A stretch of DNA of 64,000 bases from Ctena decussata (Eukaryota > Mollusca > Bivalvia > Lucinida > Lucinidae), in contig OZ022515.1 in the NCBI GenBank assembly GCA_963989385.1, forward strand, positions 11,688,803-11,752,802, read 5' to 3'. The notes under the pieces are model-generated. The model was not told where the DNA came from. It searched no databases and worked only from the letters and a program-made list of their open reading frames with translations. Both the position numbers and the translations under genes were made by a program. Positions 9,525 through 21,122 of the stretch are shown here, in pieces. Each line of letters opens with the position of its first letter. Positions within the stretch are counted from its first letter, which is position 1.

Positions 9525-9728
9525 AAAGGTTTCCCACAGCCTAGTAGCCGTAAGGGCAATGGGGGTTAGAGGCCCATTGTATCCTGGACACAACATATGG
9601 AAGACGAAGCTCATCCCTTATCCTTCCCTGATTCGAAGCAGGTACCCATTTACTGCTGGGTCAACACAGAGAGTTTCCCAGTCATCGGGTGGCAAAGCCC
9701 GGGTTTGAACCCACAAACTTCCGACATT
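9525..9728 (-). mobile_element. SINE family U copy
   Basis: Matches the copy at 45660-45925 (GGGGTTAGA-GCCCA-TGTATC, CCCTGATTC-AA-CAGGTACCC). On the minus strand a B-box-like GGTTCAAACCCGGGC lies near the start, consistent with a tRNA-derived head at the right end. Confidence 0.6.
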
Positions 9729-9779
9729 TTTTCTGATCTACATGGCTCAAAGAACAGGGATTAAACTCAAGGGGGATAA

Positions 9780-10040
9780 ACGAATTAAAACAAATGTTTT
9801 ATTTCATATTTTATTTTTATTTTTTTTCTTTGTTAATGAATTGTATATCATATATAATGATTCAATGGTATTTTTGATTTATGAAATATCTTTATATACT
9901 TTCTATATACAATCAAATAAAAGAAAAAAAAACACATACATGTATATCCAAATATGGAATATCATAAACATGTAGATTATAAAAATGTAAAACACCACAA
10001 CAGTTCACAACAAATCTTTTAAAGTATATCACTACACCCC
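9780..10040. other. AT-rich low-complexity stretch
   Basis: T- and A-rich sequence with ATAT and AAAAC runs; open frames here are low complexity. No gene or shared repeat recognised. Confidence 0.4.
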
Positions 10041-10205
10041 CCTACCGGGTAGGTGGCAATCGAAAACGCTCATGCAATTGATGAACGCAGATGAAAACCC
10101 ATTAGATACAGTGATTTCCATTTGCAATCGAAAACGCTTTTTCATCTAACATTGTTTGATCCATATTAATTGATTGTTAAGAGCGTTTTTGATTGCTGAC
10201 CCCAG
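10040..10205. repeat. Family J MITE copy
   Basis: Ends GGTAGGTGGCAATCGAAAAC and AGAGCGTTTTTGATTGC are inverted. The same design occurs at 31050-31212. About 160 bp, no coding capacity. Confidence 0.65.
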
Positions 10206-10217
10206 GTTCATGGTTTG

Positions 10218-10862
10218 GCAACCAATTTATACAGTCAACTCTCAATATCTCAAAGTCAATGTTCATCCCAAACTATTGATATCTCAAGGTAAATTTTCTG
10301 GTTCCAGAAAATCTTCTTTGAGATATCAGTAGCTTGAGATAAAGGTTCATGGTTTGGCAACCATTATATACAGTCAAGTCTCAATATCTCAAAGTCAATG
10401 TTCATTCCCAACTACTGATATCTCAAGGTAAACTTTCTGGTTCCAGAAAATCCACATTGAGATATCAGTAGTTTGAGGTAAAGGTTCATGGTTTGGCAAC
10501 CATTTTATACAGTCAAGTCTCAATATCAAAAAATTCATCCCAAACTACTGATATCTCAAGGTAAATTTTCTGGTTCCAGAAAATCCACTTTGAGATATCA
10601 GTAGTTTGAGGTAAAGGTTCATGGTTTGGCAACCATTTTATACAGTCAACTCTCAATATCTCAGAGTCAAAGTTCATCCCAAACTACTGATATCTCTAAG
10701 TAAATTTTCTGGTTCCAGAAAATCTACTTTGAGGTATCAGTAGTTTGAGACTACTAATATCTCAAGGTAGATTGTCTGGTTTGAAACTACTGATATCTCA
10801 AGGAAAAAGTTTCTGGTTCCAGAAAATCTACTTTGAGATATCAGTAGTTTGAGATAAAGATG
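10218..10862. repeat. Tandem array of about 140-bp units, each a foldback (family I)
   Basis: About four and a half units. Each contains CTACTGATATCTCAAGG, the central palindrome TTTCTGGTTCCAGAAAAT, and the inverse CTTTGAGATATCAGTAG, joined by GGTTCATGGTTTGGCAACC and ACAGTCAACTCTCAATATC. Later units are partly deleted. Confidence 0.85.
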
Positions 10863-11067
10863 ATGAAATGTAAAGAAAAACACACATTTTGTCTAAACTA
10901 TTTGCTTTGATATATATCTAGAGGATACTTTGAGATATCTTGAGTTCACTGTATATTGGAGACAGCTTCAGAATAGCATTTGCTTCCCTTTGTTTAATCT
11001 CAAAGAGAGGCCATTCATAAAATGTAAGTGTTTTCCACTGTTTTCAACAGTTTTTACAAAGAAGATT

Positions 11068-11271
11068 CAGAGCTCCAGATAAGAGGGGGTATTGAGGATA
11101 ATTCAAAGATAATTTTCCTTATTTCTCAACGAAAACTTATGTTGTGACCCCTCATTAGAACCGTCTCGACCAGACGGTTCTAATGGTGGTCACAAAATAT
11201 GTTTTTGTGGAGAAATATGTATAATTATCCCTAAATTATCTCTGTTACCCCTTCTTATCTGGAGCTCTGAG
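11068..11271. repeat. Family C palindromic MITE (hAT-like)
   Basis: Ends CAGAGCTCCAGATAAGA and CTTATCTGGAGCTCTG are complementary. The centre has TTAGAACCGTCTCG..GACGGTTCTAA within TGTTGTGACC...GGTCACAA. About 200 bp. Classified from the 8-bp duplication at the 26494 copy and CAGAG termini. Confidence 0.85.
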
Positions 11272-11450
11272 AACCATGTTAATGAGTGCTTGTTTGCTTC
11301 CCTGAACAACGTAGCCCTTCAAATAAGGGAATAACTTGTAAATGCGAAATTCAAACAAATATTTCTGGAACTGGTACAAAAAACAGATTTCATTGGTCCC
11401 AAAAAAATCTCTCATAACCCATTCCATTCGGGATACCCCTTCTGGGCTTA

Positions 11451-11520
11451 CAGTTTGGATCCAGATCAGGCCCCACAAACGTGGGGCCTGATCTGAGATC
11501 CAAACTGTTTGCTGCCTAGA
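11451..11520. repeat. Family B hairpin MITE copy (GGCCCCAC core)
   Basis: Near-perfect hairpin at 11451-11507: CAGTTTGGATC..AGATCAGGCCCCAC then AAAC, then the complement, followed by CTGTTTGC. The inner arm differs from other B copies but pairs fully. Confidence 0.75.
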
Positions 11521-11799
11521 CATCATTTCTACAAGAGTTGGTTAAATCAATATTGTCAAAATATTCTTGTTTTTTTGAAGCAGACAACAATTTCTGCAGA
11601 TGACGAATATACCCAGAATGCAATGGGTTAAACATGTTTTCCAAAATCTAACCATGGGACTTAAGGCTACTGTAGTCACAAAAGTTGTTTCCCCTTGTAA
11701 AAATGGCAGAAAAATATGGAGGTGTTAAAGCAAGTCACAACCAAAAATCAGTACAAAGTACAAAGATACCCCTGCCTCCAGTCTTGTGAGAACTATTTA

Positions 11800-12200
11800 G
11801 CGGATAACTGTACTCAAAATTGTCATCTGGGGAGGTAAATCGTCGGCTTTATGGTTGGAAATTTCGTTTTAGCCATAATTTCGTTTTAGCCAGCGGAGCC
11901 GTAAAACGCAATTTGCGACCATAAAACCGACGATTTACCTCCCAAAATGACAATTTTCAATACAGTTATACCCATTCTAATGCACATTAACATACTTTCA
12001 CCTTTCGCAGTGTACTACTTTGCATCAACAGCAAGCGCTTTCAGCAGCGTAAAACCAAACGTCAGCCAATGAGATGCAATGTTTCATAATGACGTCGGGT
12101 TTGCGACAGTATATTGTAGGATATACTGTTGCAAATTTTTGGCGTTATCCAATCAGACGTCGCGTTGCATATGTAAGTGCATTAGAATGGCTTATTTCAG
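11800..12200. repeat. Family V element, copy 1
   Basis: Contains a long internal inverted repeat (GGGGAGGTAAATCGTCGG... with ...CCGACGATTTACCTCCC) and AATACAGTTATACCCATTCTAATGCA. A second copy in reverse orientation lies at 23400-23757. No coding capacity. Confidence 0.65.
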
Positions 12201-12218
12201 GTCATAAATATTTGCAAA

Positions 12219-12992
12219 TATACTCCTCGCCAAAAGTTTAGCATATCTCAGCTCTATGGTACCTTTGTTACAAATTCTGCAGAAAATTAACAAACTATAA
12301 AACAACGATATAATTTATGGATTCGGAAAGAAACAATACTTAAGCATATGCCTCATGACATTTTTGTCCAAAAGTATCCGGTAAACGAAATTTGGCGGCT
12401 CACATTTTTGTGAAAAATAATATTTTTTTATCTTTTATTCTCTGCATATAAGATGTCATGCCAGGAAAAGAATGTCGCACGTCAGACAGGAGACCACGGA
12501 ACAGATAAGTTACACATAAAATTGAAGTGCCAGTATCAAAGACCGACAGTTTTCAGTAAGACAAAAATGATAAGAATTCATAGGAAAAATGCATTGTTAA
12601 TGATTAAGAATACAAGTATTGACAAGAGTTTCTTTTATGTCTGATTTCGAAATGGCTGAGACACAATCAATGTAACAAGTTACGATTTAACATGTCGTCT
12701 ACAGACTATGGTAATTTGGCGTGTGAAAAAATAAAACTGATGATGTTTTGGACACACTTTTAAAAAGTGTCATAAATTGTACTTTAATTACAGTGGCCTT
12801 AACTTTTATCGTTGTGTATCCAAACAGCTGCAGGATTTCAGAAATCCAGTGTGTAAGTGTTTTCATTGTACATTACTGCTTCGGATAGGATCCATAACCA
12901 CACATTTTTGAACTTATAAGAAGTCCCCTTTATCAGTTATTTCTGCTGCTAACTTCACAAATAATTATGCTAAACTTTTGGCGAGGAGTATA
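12219..12992. mobile_element. Non-autonomous element with perfect 26-bp inverted ends (W)
   Basis: Positions 12219-12244 and 12967-12992 are perfect 26-bp inverted repeats (core CTCCTCGCCAAAAGTTTAGC) with TATA at the outer edges, as expected for Tc1/mariner elements at TA sites. The 774-bp interior has only a 63-codon frame unlike a transposase, so it would need another element's enzyme. Confidence 0.8.
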
Positions 12993-13029
12993 TATCATGC
13001 CTGTGAATTCTTAAACTGACTTTCGGTTA

Positions 13030-13335
13030 CTATTTTACAGATCAAAATCTAAGATTTGGGACACCTAAAATAATTAATGCAACTGTCCTACAATGGTACA
13101 GTTTGGTTTTACAAAGCAGTACTTTGAATTACACATGGCGCCAAGTGTGTGCATCTATGGTTACGTACCGCTGAGCCACTTGGGGAACGTCATCAGGAGA
13201 ACTGAACTGAACTGAACAAAGCAGTACTGCAGCAAGGAGATGCAGCTTGAATGTCAAACAGTGTAGACCCTGATCAGGAGCAGTCTGATCTGGGTCTGCA
13301 ATGTTTGCTCAAAATTTTCTGTCCCAATACTAAGA
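13030..13335. repeat. Family B copy with collapsed hairpin and inserted SINE end
   Basis: Outer ends TTTGGGACACCTAAAATAAT and CTGTCCCAATACTAAGAT match other B elements. The hairpin is reduced to CCTGATCAGGAGCAGTCTGATC, one arm being mostly lost. The segment 13145-13222 (GTGTGTGCATCTATGGTTA, GAACT tail) recurs inverted at 29510-29590 and looks like a short SINE end. Confidence 0.6.
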
Positions 13336-13589
13336 TTTTTACGGCAAAGTGAGCAAAATCTACTGGCTATTTCACTAAATTCTTTGTAAATGCATTAACG
13401 AAGCACTAATATATCAAAATAAAACTCTTGAAAAATTAACAACAAAATTTCCTAATCACTGAGGTGTCATTATACTGACCAAACAAAGAAGAGCTCTTTC
13501 ATATGAAAAGGGGACCCCTGGGCATGTACAATCAGACATGGCTTTGATCACTGATTAGTCTGTGCAAGCTGATAAAAGACCTTGCTCTT

Positions 13590-14530
13590 TTGATTTCACT
13601 GTACAGTGAAAGCCTTGCAGTACAGTGAATTTGGAAAAGCATGGCCTTTGATCAAGATCAGCTGGTTCATCTGTGCAAGCTAATCAAATTTGCTTTTCTA
13701 AATTCTAAATTTAGAAAAGCAAATGTTTCATCTAACTCAGTTGATTCATCTGTACAAGCCAATCAAATTCTTTTCTTTCCTAAATTCACTGTTCAGTGAA
13801 TCTTGATCAAAGGCCTTGCATTTCTAAATTCTTACTTTCCTAAATTCACGGTATAGTGGATCTTGATCAAAAGCCTAGCTTTCCTGTTTTCACTGTGAAG
13901 TGAATCTTAAAGGCCTTTCTTTTCTAAATTCACTGCACTGTGAAACAGTGAAACTTGATCAAAGACCTTGGTATTAAAATTCACTGTACAGTGAATCTTG
14001 ATCAAAGGGCTACCTTTTCTAAATCCACTACACAGTGAATTTTGATCAAAGACCTATCTTTTCTAAATCCACTACACAGTGAATCTTGATCAAGGACTAG
14101 CTTTTCTAAATCCACTACATAGTGAATCTTGCTCAAAGACTACCTTTTCTAAATCCACTACACAGTGAATCTTGATCAAAGACCTTGCTATTCAAAATTC
14201 ACTGTACAGTGAATCTTGATCAAGGACCTCCTCATTAAAACTTACTGTACAGTGAATCTTGATCAAAGGCCTAGCTTTTCTAAATTTACTGCAAAGTCAA
14301 TCTTGATCAAAGACCTTGCTTTTCTACTTTTACTACACAGTGAATCTTGATGAAAGACCTTGCTTCTCTACTTTCACTGTACAGTGAATTTAGATCAAAG
14401 GCCTTGCTTCTCTACTTTCACTGTACAGTGAATCTTGATGAAAGACCTTGCTTCTCTACTTTCACTGTACAGTAAATCTAGATCAAAGGCCTTGTTTCTC
14501 TACTTTCACTGTACAGTGAATTTGGAACAG
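13590..14530. repeat. About 44-bp satellite array with CACTGTACAGTG palindromes (family K)
   Basis: Roughly twenty degenerate units of the form TTTTCTAAATCCACTACACAGTGAATCTTGATCAAAGACCTTGC-like sequence. Each unit carries a short palindrome (CACTGTACAGTG or a paired variant) and TTGATCAA. Confidence 0.85.
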
Positions 14531-14636
14531 AAAAGCCTTTGATTAAAATAAATGTTGATTATCTAAAAGACATGACTGATCTGACTATTCATGTGCAGGC
14601 TGATCTAAGTTTTTCCAACCTGCATAATTATGTCTT

Positions 14637-15070
14637 AAGGTGAAAGGGTACACTTGTAGGGGAAGCAACTCTGCCATTTTTGTCTTTTGCCTCCCTTCTA
14701 ATTTAGAATCAACTCTTAAAATAAAAGAATTTGCTCCTCTAGGAGCAAATTCTTTCTTTTAAGAGTTGATTCTAAATTCTTGACTTTTAAGATTAGACAC
14801 CATTTTGGAAGTTTTGTCACCCAGGCCCAGAGGTTATAGAACTTGAGTACATTCTCAATTCTCAAACTCAAAATAAAGCACACTGACTGGCTGCTTCCAA
14901 GCACATGCATGCTTGGAAGCAGCCAATCAGTGTGCTTCATTTTGAGTCTGAGATTATTCTCAAGTTTTATAACCCCGAACCCAGGTAACCAAACAGGAAG
15001 TCACTAAAGTTGTCTATGTCTGAAAAAAATGGTGGAAAATACATGGTAGTATACCCACTGACCTAAGAAC
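14637..15070. repeat. Family A palindromic MITE interrupted by a family F copy
   Basis: Left end TTAAGGTGAAAGGGTACACTT; hairpin at 14701-14776 with arms of about 36 nt around GAATTTGCTCCTCTAGGAGC. The A sequence resumes after 14986 with AAACAGGAAGTCACTAAAG. The F copy is therefore the younger insertion. Confidence 0.8.
14822..14986. repeat. Family F long palindrome MITE, copy 2
   Basis: Near-perfect foldback: GAGGTTATAGAACTTGAG... and ...CTCAAGTTTTATAACCCC, centre CAAGCACATGCATGCTTG. Inserted in family A. Confidence 0.9.
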
Positions 15071-15074
15071 CCCT

Positions 15075-15400
15075 TTTCCCACAGTAAGGCTCAAAATGAG
15101 AAAATCCACTGAAATCAAATAGAATAATGATGAAAACTTCAACTGAAACAAGCACGCAAAAATCTCTACAGGCAACTCTGCTGAGCATGCATAATTTAAG
15201 ACTCCAGATATTTTTCACAATATGCTACTTACATAATGAGAGACAAAAACATAATATTCCGACGTAACTTCATATTTTGTTCATTTTAAAATATATAACT
15301 CCAACAGAAGAGACATACTAACAAGACTCATTTACAAATCAACTGCATCAAGCTAAACAGGTACTTAGTGCATTTGCAAACTAAGGAAACTAACCTAGTT
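15075..15400. other. No recognisable feature
   Basis: AT-rich intergenic sequence between the family A copy and an A2 element. I see no exon or repeat shared with other parts of the window. Confidence 0.4.
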
Positions 15401-15404
15401 TACC

Positions 15405-15765
15405 GTAATAATCCTATTTAATGCACCAGGGGTGTTGCATTTTACGAAAAGGGGGCATTATTTAGAGCCTAAATTGTAGTAAATCAACCACTGCAAAAAT
15501 ACCTCTAATAAGCAGTTTTAATTTTGATTGAGAATGCTTTGCCTCCCTTCCCAGTTATGAGTAGGGGTCAGTTCTTAAAGGAAAGAATTTGCTCCTAAAG
15601 AAGCAAATTCTTTCCTTTTAGAGTAGACCCCATTTCAAAGAGCTACCTTATCCAAAGAAAATAAACAGGAATTCATGCAGGTTAATATAACATTATTTTC
15701 CTAAAAGGTAGGGGGCATTTAATAGAGCAGGGGCATTTATAAGTATTAATACAGTAAGTTGGGGT
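15405..15765. repeat. Family A2 palindromic element
   Basis: Ends CGTAATAATCCTATTTAATG and TATAAGTATTAATACAGTAA are inverted. Internal GGGGGCATTATTTAGAGC is mirrored by GGGGGCATTTAATAGAGC. Hairpin with AGAATTTGCTCC at about 15570-15630. Confidence 0.75.
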
Positions 15766-16084
15766 CATCATTTTGCATCATGATGATCTCAGAAGCTAAA
15801 ATAAATCAGGAAATATTTGTGGGAGGTGTATTTTTGTTAAATTTGCAAAATTGCAATTAAGAAATTTTTTAAGCTTTTTTTAACTTTGCAGAATCATTTA
15901 GAGATAAGCGCTTTCAAAATCTATCCTGCAGTTTGCACTTGCAAGTAGTTAGTTTGCACATGCTCTATGCATCTTTTGTTGCAGTTCATACATAATTTAC
16001 ATAAAAATCTTTCTGATAAAATCATGAATAAAAATATTTGAAAAAATAATAATCATTTTTTTATTACAAAAATATATTACATCA

Positions 16085-16235
16085 TCAGCAAATTCAAATG
16101 TTATGACATCACTAACAATTTATGATACCAATGTTATGACATCATCAGTAAAGATATAACATCAAAGGCAAAGTTATGACATCATCTACCAAGTTATGAC
16201 ATCATAAGCCAAGTTATGACATCATCAGCAAAAGT
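16085..16235. repeat. Minisatellite with GTTATGACATCATC units (family L)
   Basis: About seven degenerate units near 20 bp, each with (GT)TATGACATCATCAGCAAA-like sequence. TGACATCA is close to a CRE/AP-1-type site, but a regulatory role is only a guess. Confidence 0.75.
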
Positions 16236-16524
16236 ACTAATGCACCAAGAGTGGTTTGAGATTTTTCCTGCTATGTTATTGTACAATAAAACATAACAGC
16301 ATGTTATATGCACATAAAATCCATAAAACAAAATGGCTGCCTATATTACAACACCTATATTACAATAAAATCATACACATAAAAATTGGTATCTTTTGAT
16401 ACTATCAATCGTGACACTTTACTTACAAAACTTTTCTTTTAAACTTAAAAATTTGGCTGTCATAACATAGTCACATGATTTACAATATTGGCCTAGTTCT
16501 AAGGGTTGGGAAATTTACATATTG

Positions 16525-16695
16525 CTGGCCGGGTTTGAACCCTCATGGATGCAGCGATAGCGCCTAGCACAGCAATGTACATCAGATTTGAACCATTACG
16601 CTACCGAGACGTCTTGGTAGCATAATGGTTAAAGCTGATGCACACTGCTGTGCTAGGCGCTATCGCCGCATCCGTGTAGGTTCAAACCCGGCCAG
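16525..16695. repeat. Foldback with tRNA-like arms
   Basis: Arms of about 83 nt are inverted copies of one tRNA-like sequence. The plus-strand right arm starts TCTTGGTAGCATAATGG (A-box-like) and ends GGTTCAAACCCGGCC (B-box-like); the left arm is its complement. Looks like two SINE heads fused head to head. Confidence 0.8.
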
Positions 16696-16699
16696 CGAC

Positions 16700-17200
16700 A
16701 TGTAAAACATTTACAAGGAATTATGTCACCATTGTGGTTGAAAAGACAAGTGTCGCCTCCATTGATGACAGAAATATCATAATTCGGTAGAAAAATAGAA
16801 ATTAATATTGAGAAATTTCGTAATTTTTTTCCATGTTTAATGAATAATGATAAATGTGATGACAATGCTTTAAACAGGCGTCCAAATGTTTGAATTTTTT
16901 TTTTTACTGTAATTAAATTTCTCCATGGAAATGGTGACTCACATCACTTGCATATTCAGTATCACTGGTTTGCACCATAAGAAACATAGATTTACCAATT
17001 ACAACCCTGCCAAAGGAATAAAGTCCAATGCTTCTCTATTGCACAAATCTTTATTATGCAGTACGTCAAAACTTGTACTTAAATCTTTAGGCTTGTTTTA
17101 TATATCTGTAATGAAACTAGCTTATCACTTAAATGTATGAAAGTCTTGGTTATCAAAAACAACAATTGAGCCGCAACACCACAAAATCAACAAAATAGCA
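16700..17200. other. No recognisable feature
   Basis: AT-rich intergenic sequence with short open frames lacking motifs or splice context. Confidence 0.4.
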
Positions 17201-17204
17201 AAGT

Positions 17205-17345
17205 GACCTGCTAACAAGAGGAGAAATCCCCCTCTCGTGATCTCCCTCTCTTGTGCCTTTGGTATTCGCATCCTACATGGCCGTACCATATTTTTATTGG
17301 CAGCGATGGCTCTGTTATTTTAGAAGGGAAAACACCTGTCATACT
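17205..17345. repeat. Fragment shared with the 5490-5590 repeat
   Basis: CTCTCGTG-TCTCCC, CTCTTGTGCCTT and CATGGCCGTACC occur in the same order at 5500-5565. A fragment of an unclassified dispersed repeat. Confidence 0.5.
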
Positions 17346-17624
17346 GCTGAATAAATATGATTGGTTCAAAATGATGGTACCTTCTTGTGTAAAACATCTT
17401 CCCTGTATAGCAAACATTTACCTAAATTAATATATTTAACATTCTTAATTTTCAAACAATATACATTTTAATTTCAAACATGGCTACCCAATAATTTATG
17501 AGACACCTAAATCACGCAGTCTAGCATACAATCATAATGTAATTCAACTATAAGAAGTTTTTTTCCCAACTCTAGAATGACCTCTTATATCTTTATCAGT
17601 CTTTAGAAATTCTGCTATATGACA

Positions 17625-17745
17625 TGTTTTTCCCTTGCAAAACAGTCACAAAAATCTAGATCCATCTATTAAGATGGATCTAGATTTTTGAGAATGTTAC
17701 CGAGAGGCAAAATTCTTATAACTGTCAACAGTCAATCATACTAAT
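17625..17745. repeat. Family E hairpin MITE
   Basis: CAAAAATCTAGATCCATCT then TTAAG then the complementary AGATGGATCTAGATTTTTG: near-perfect arms of about 19 nt. Family recurs at 29170, 41295, 46440, 50340, 53285 and 53545. Confidence 0.8.
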
Positions 17746-17924
17746 CGGTTCAAAACAGTCAGTCTTCAAACACGTTAAAAGTCTGAAAGAGCACATTTTG
17801 TGCTGAAAAAAAGACTTTACATGATTTTCTCTTTAAATAAGAACATTTCACAAGGAATTATTACAAACCACAATTATTTGGTTATAAGACAAGTCCCCCC
17901 CACCCCCACCCCACGCCCCACCCC

Positions 17925-18075
17925 ATCCTCTCCAAAACAACCCAAAAAATCTAGATCCATCTTATAAGAGGTTCTACATTATGGGATTCTTTTGGAGCAG
18001 AAAAAGCCACCTGACAGCAGAAATGCCCAAGACTGATTCAGATACTGGGGGTCATTTGAGAGGGACAAAAGCCCC
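17925..18075. repeat. Family E copy, decayed
   Basis: CCAAAAAATCTAGATCCATC is present on the left, but the second arm is degraded (TTATAAGAGGTTCTACATTA). CTTTTGGAGCAGAAAAAGCC resembles the end of other E copies. Confidence 0.5.
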
Positions 18076-18129
18076 ATTCTTATAACCAAATTATTTCACT
18101 ACATGATCATTTCTGTCATTCAAAAGACT

Positions 18130-20472
18130 TGAGCTACGACACAAGACAAGAGGCCCAAATGGGCCTGATATCGCTCACCTGGCTTTTGTATGCAAATGGT
18201 CTCCATTCTGATACAAAATTAGTCCAATTCCAGAGATTTTCTCAATTTCACATTTTGCTACTTTTAGTAACAGAGGCCAATTTGTCTGGTCTTTATATAT
18301 TTACTTTTGAAACACCTCAAGGCAAGAATCATTTTGCCACAAATTTCATCAAAATCCATTCAAGGGTTACTGAGATATTGTCAGTTTCAAGTTTTGTGCT
18401 ATTTTTAGTAACGGCAGATGGCGGCCATCTTGGAATGCCAAAATGCAAAAAATTGAAAAGCTTTCATGCAAGGACCATTTTGACACCAAACTGATCCAGT
18501 TCCATTGTAATTTTCAAATTTTCAAATTTTGCTATTTTAAGTAACAGAGGCCAACTTGACGGGTCAATATTTGTTAATTTGTGAAACACATCAAAGCAAG
18601 AATCATTTTGCCACAAATTTCGTCTCAATCGCTTCAGCGGTTAATGAGATGTTGTCATTTTCATGTTTTGAGCTATTTTTAGTAACAGCAGATGGCGGCC
18701 ATCTTGGAATGCCAAAATGCAGAAAATCGAAAAAGCTTATTGAAATGATCATTCTGACAGAAAATTAGTCCAATTCCACTGAGATTTTCTTATTTTCACA
18801 TTTTTTATTTTTAGTAACAAAGGCAATTATGACTTGTCTATATTTAGTTACTTTTGAAACATCTCAATGCAAAAATCATTTTGACACAAATTTCGTCAAA
18901 ATCTATTCAGCGGTTACTGAGATATTGTCATTTTCATGTTTTCTGCTATTTTTAGTAACGGCAGGTGGTGGCCATCTTGGAATGCCAAATTGCAACTAAT
19001 CGAAATGGCTTCATGTAAGGAACATTCTGACACAAAATTGGTCCAATTCCATTCAAGGGTTCTTGAGTAATTGTCATTTTATGTTTGTGCTATTTTTAGT
19101 AACGGCAGATGTCGGCCATCTTGGAAGCCAAATTGCAATTGATCGGAACGGCAACATTCTGACACAAAATTGGTCGAATTCCATTCAAGGGTTCTTGGGT
19201 AATTTTCATTTTTATGATTGTGCTATTTTTAGTAACGGCAGATGTCGGCCATCTTGGAAAGCCAAATTGTAATTAATCGAAACGGCTTCATGCAAGGAAC
19301 ATTCTGACACAAAATTGGTCGAATTCCATTCAAGGGTTCTTGAGTAATTGTCATTTTTATGTTTGTGCTATTTTTAGTAACAGCCCCCATGGTGGCCATC
19401 TTGGATAGTCAACTGGCACAAAATTGAAATAATTCCTTTTAAGGACCATTGCTGACCAAATCTGACCACAATCGATTGCGTTTTCTTGAGATACTGACAT
19501 TTGAGCAAAATCGGTCTTGTAAACGCTAAGTAGGTCACTGTGACCTAATTCGGCTATAGAATTTTTTCATTTTTACAATTTTTAATCCCAAGGTCCCATT
19601 AATGTTCCACGCAAACTTTCGGCCAAATATACCAAATGGTTCTGGAGAAGAAGTTGATTTTGTTGTTTTTGCTATTTTTAGTAACGGTGGCCATCTTGGA
19701 TTCTTGACCTGACCCAATTTTACAATTTTGAAACCCTGCAGTCTGGTCATGCTCCTTGTGAAATTTGAAACCCATGGGTGCAGTGGTTTTAGAGAAGAAG
19801 TTGTTTGAAGTCGTTTGAATATGTCGTTTTTTGACATTGGCATTTGAGCAAAATTACACTCGTAAACAGAAAGTAGGTCACTGTGACAAAACTCCGCTAC
19901 AGATTTTTTTCATTTTTACAATTTTGAATACCAAGGTTTCATTGATGTTCCATGCCAAAATTCAGACAAATATACCCAGTGGTTCTGGAGAAGAAGTTAT
20001 TTTGTTAGTTTTGCTATTTTTAGTATCGGCGGCCATCTTGGATATTCAACCTGACCCATTTTTACAATTCTGAGACCCTGGAGTCAGGTCATGCTCCATG
20101 TGAAATTTGAGAACCATGGGACCAGTAGTTTTACAGAAGAAGATGTTTGAATATTTGTTTTCAGTTGTTGACGGACACATTCCGTGACGACGCACGACGG
20201 ACGCATTGGTATGACAATAGCTCACTATGGCCCTTCGGGCCAGGTGAGCTAAAAACCAATAAGTAGTTGTGCGCCCAGCACAGACTCAGATCAGCCTGGG
20301 CATCTGCCCAGTCTGATCAGAGTCTTTGCTGTCTGCATGGAGGTAGCTTAGATCCTTAGCTACCCTTTAAGTGCACAGTGAAGACTCATCAGACTGGACA
20401 GATGCCCAGGCTGATCTGAGTCTGCACTGGGTGCACAACCAAATTTTTTTTTTTCTCGTGTCGCGACTCACT
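18130..20472. repeat. Family D MITE copy 1, split by element M
   Basis: Its left end GAGCTACGACAC is at 18130-18143 and the rest (AAAACCAATAAGTAGTTGTG ... CTCGTGTCGCGACTC) resumes at about 20250 and ends near 20472. The split fixes the boundaries of the 2.1-kb M insertion. Confidence 0.85.
18144..20249. mobile_element. Element M: hairpin-ended, internal tandem repeats, 2.1 kb
   Basis: The 5' end has a GGCCCAAATGGGCC hairpin then TCGCTCACCTGG. The 3' end has GGCCCTTCGGGCC then AGGTGAGCTA, which pairs with the 5' CTCACCT but lies at the very terminus. The interior repeats a degenerate unit of about 130-350 bp containing GCTATTTTTAGTAAC and GGCCATCTTGGA (eight times). No protein-coding capacity. 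Resembles a Helentron-type non-autonomous element, by end design only. Confidence 0.7.
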
Positions 20473-21122
20473 TTTCCTCTGTATAGCTTTAATTCACGGT
20501 AAATTTATGCCTACTGGTAACATATGTAAGTAACATTCAATATCTGTAGATTTATATCTACAGTAATCATGTTAACCTGTAAATTTACATCTAACAGTAA
20601 CGTAAATAACGTAACATCAAAATTCAGACATTCACATAACATTACAGTATGTGACAACTTTCATTCAGATTGTAAATGAGAATTTAACATTATCAGCAGT
20701 TTTGCGAGTACATCACCCATGTATACTCGGGAATTATACAGCTTGGCATGTATACTCAAACCTTTTCACACTTAAAAAGTCAAATCCAACCTTTGTTATG
20801 GTTCGTTTCTTTTTTTTAATTCTGATTTATTAAGTCCTGCATTTGGAAGGGGTTTAAGCTCATTATGGATTTGCTTAGAGGGAAAATCTCACAACAGCCT
20901 CCCGATCCATGCAATACCAGACTCCAGATCCATGCAATACCAGACTCCAGAACCATAAAATACCACATTTATTCTGTTAAAAGACTGCCTTTCCCCTTTC
21001 AAAAAGAATGCCAAAAAATCTAGATCAGTTTAACAAGACAGCTATTGATTTTTTAAGATGATTTTAAAAGGGAAAAAATTATGTTATAAATGACAAAAAC
21101 AGTCTTACATATTTAGGGTAAT

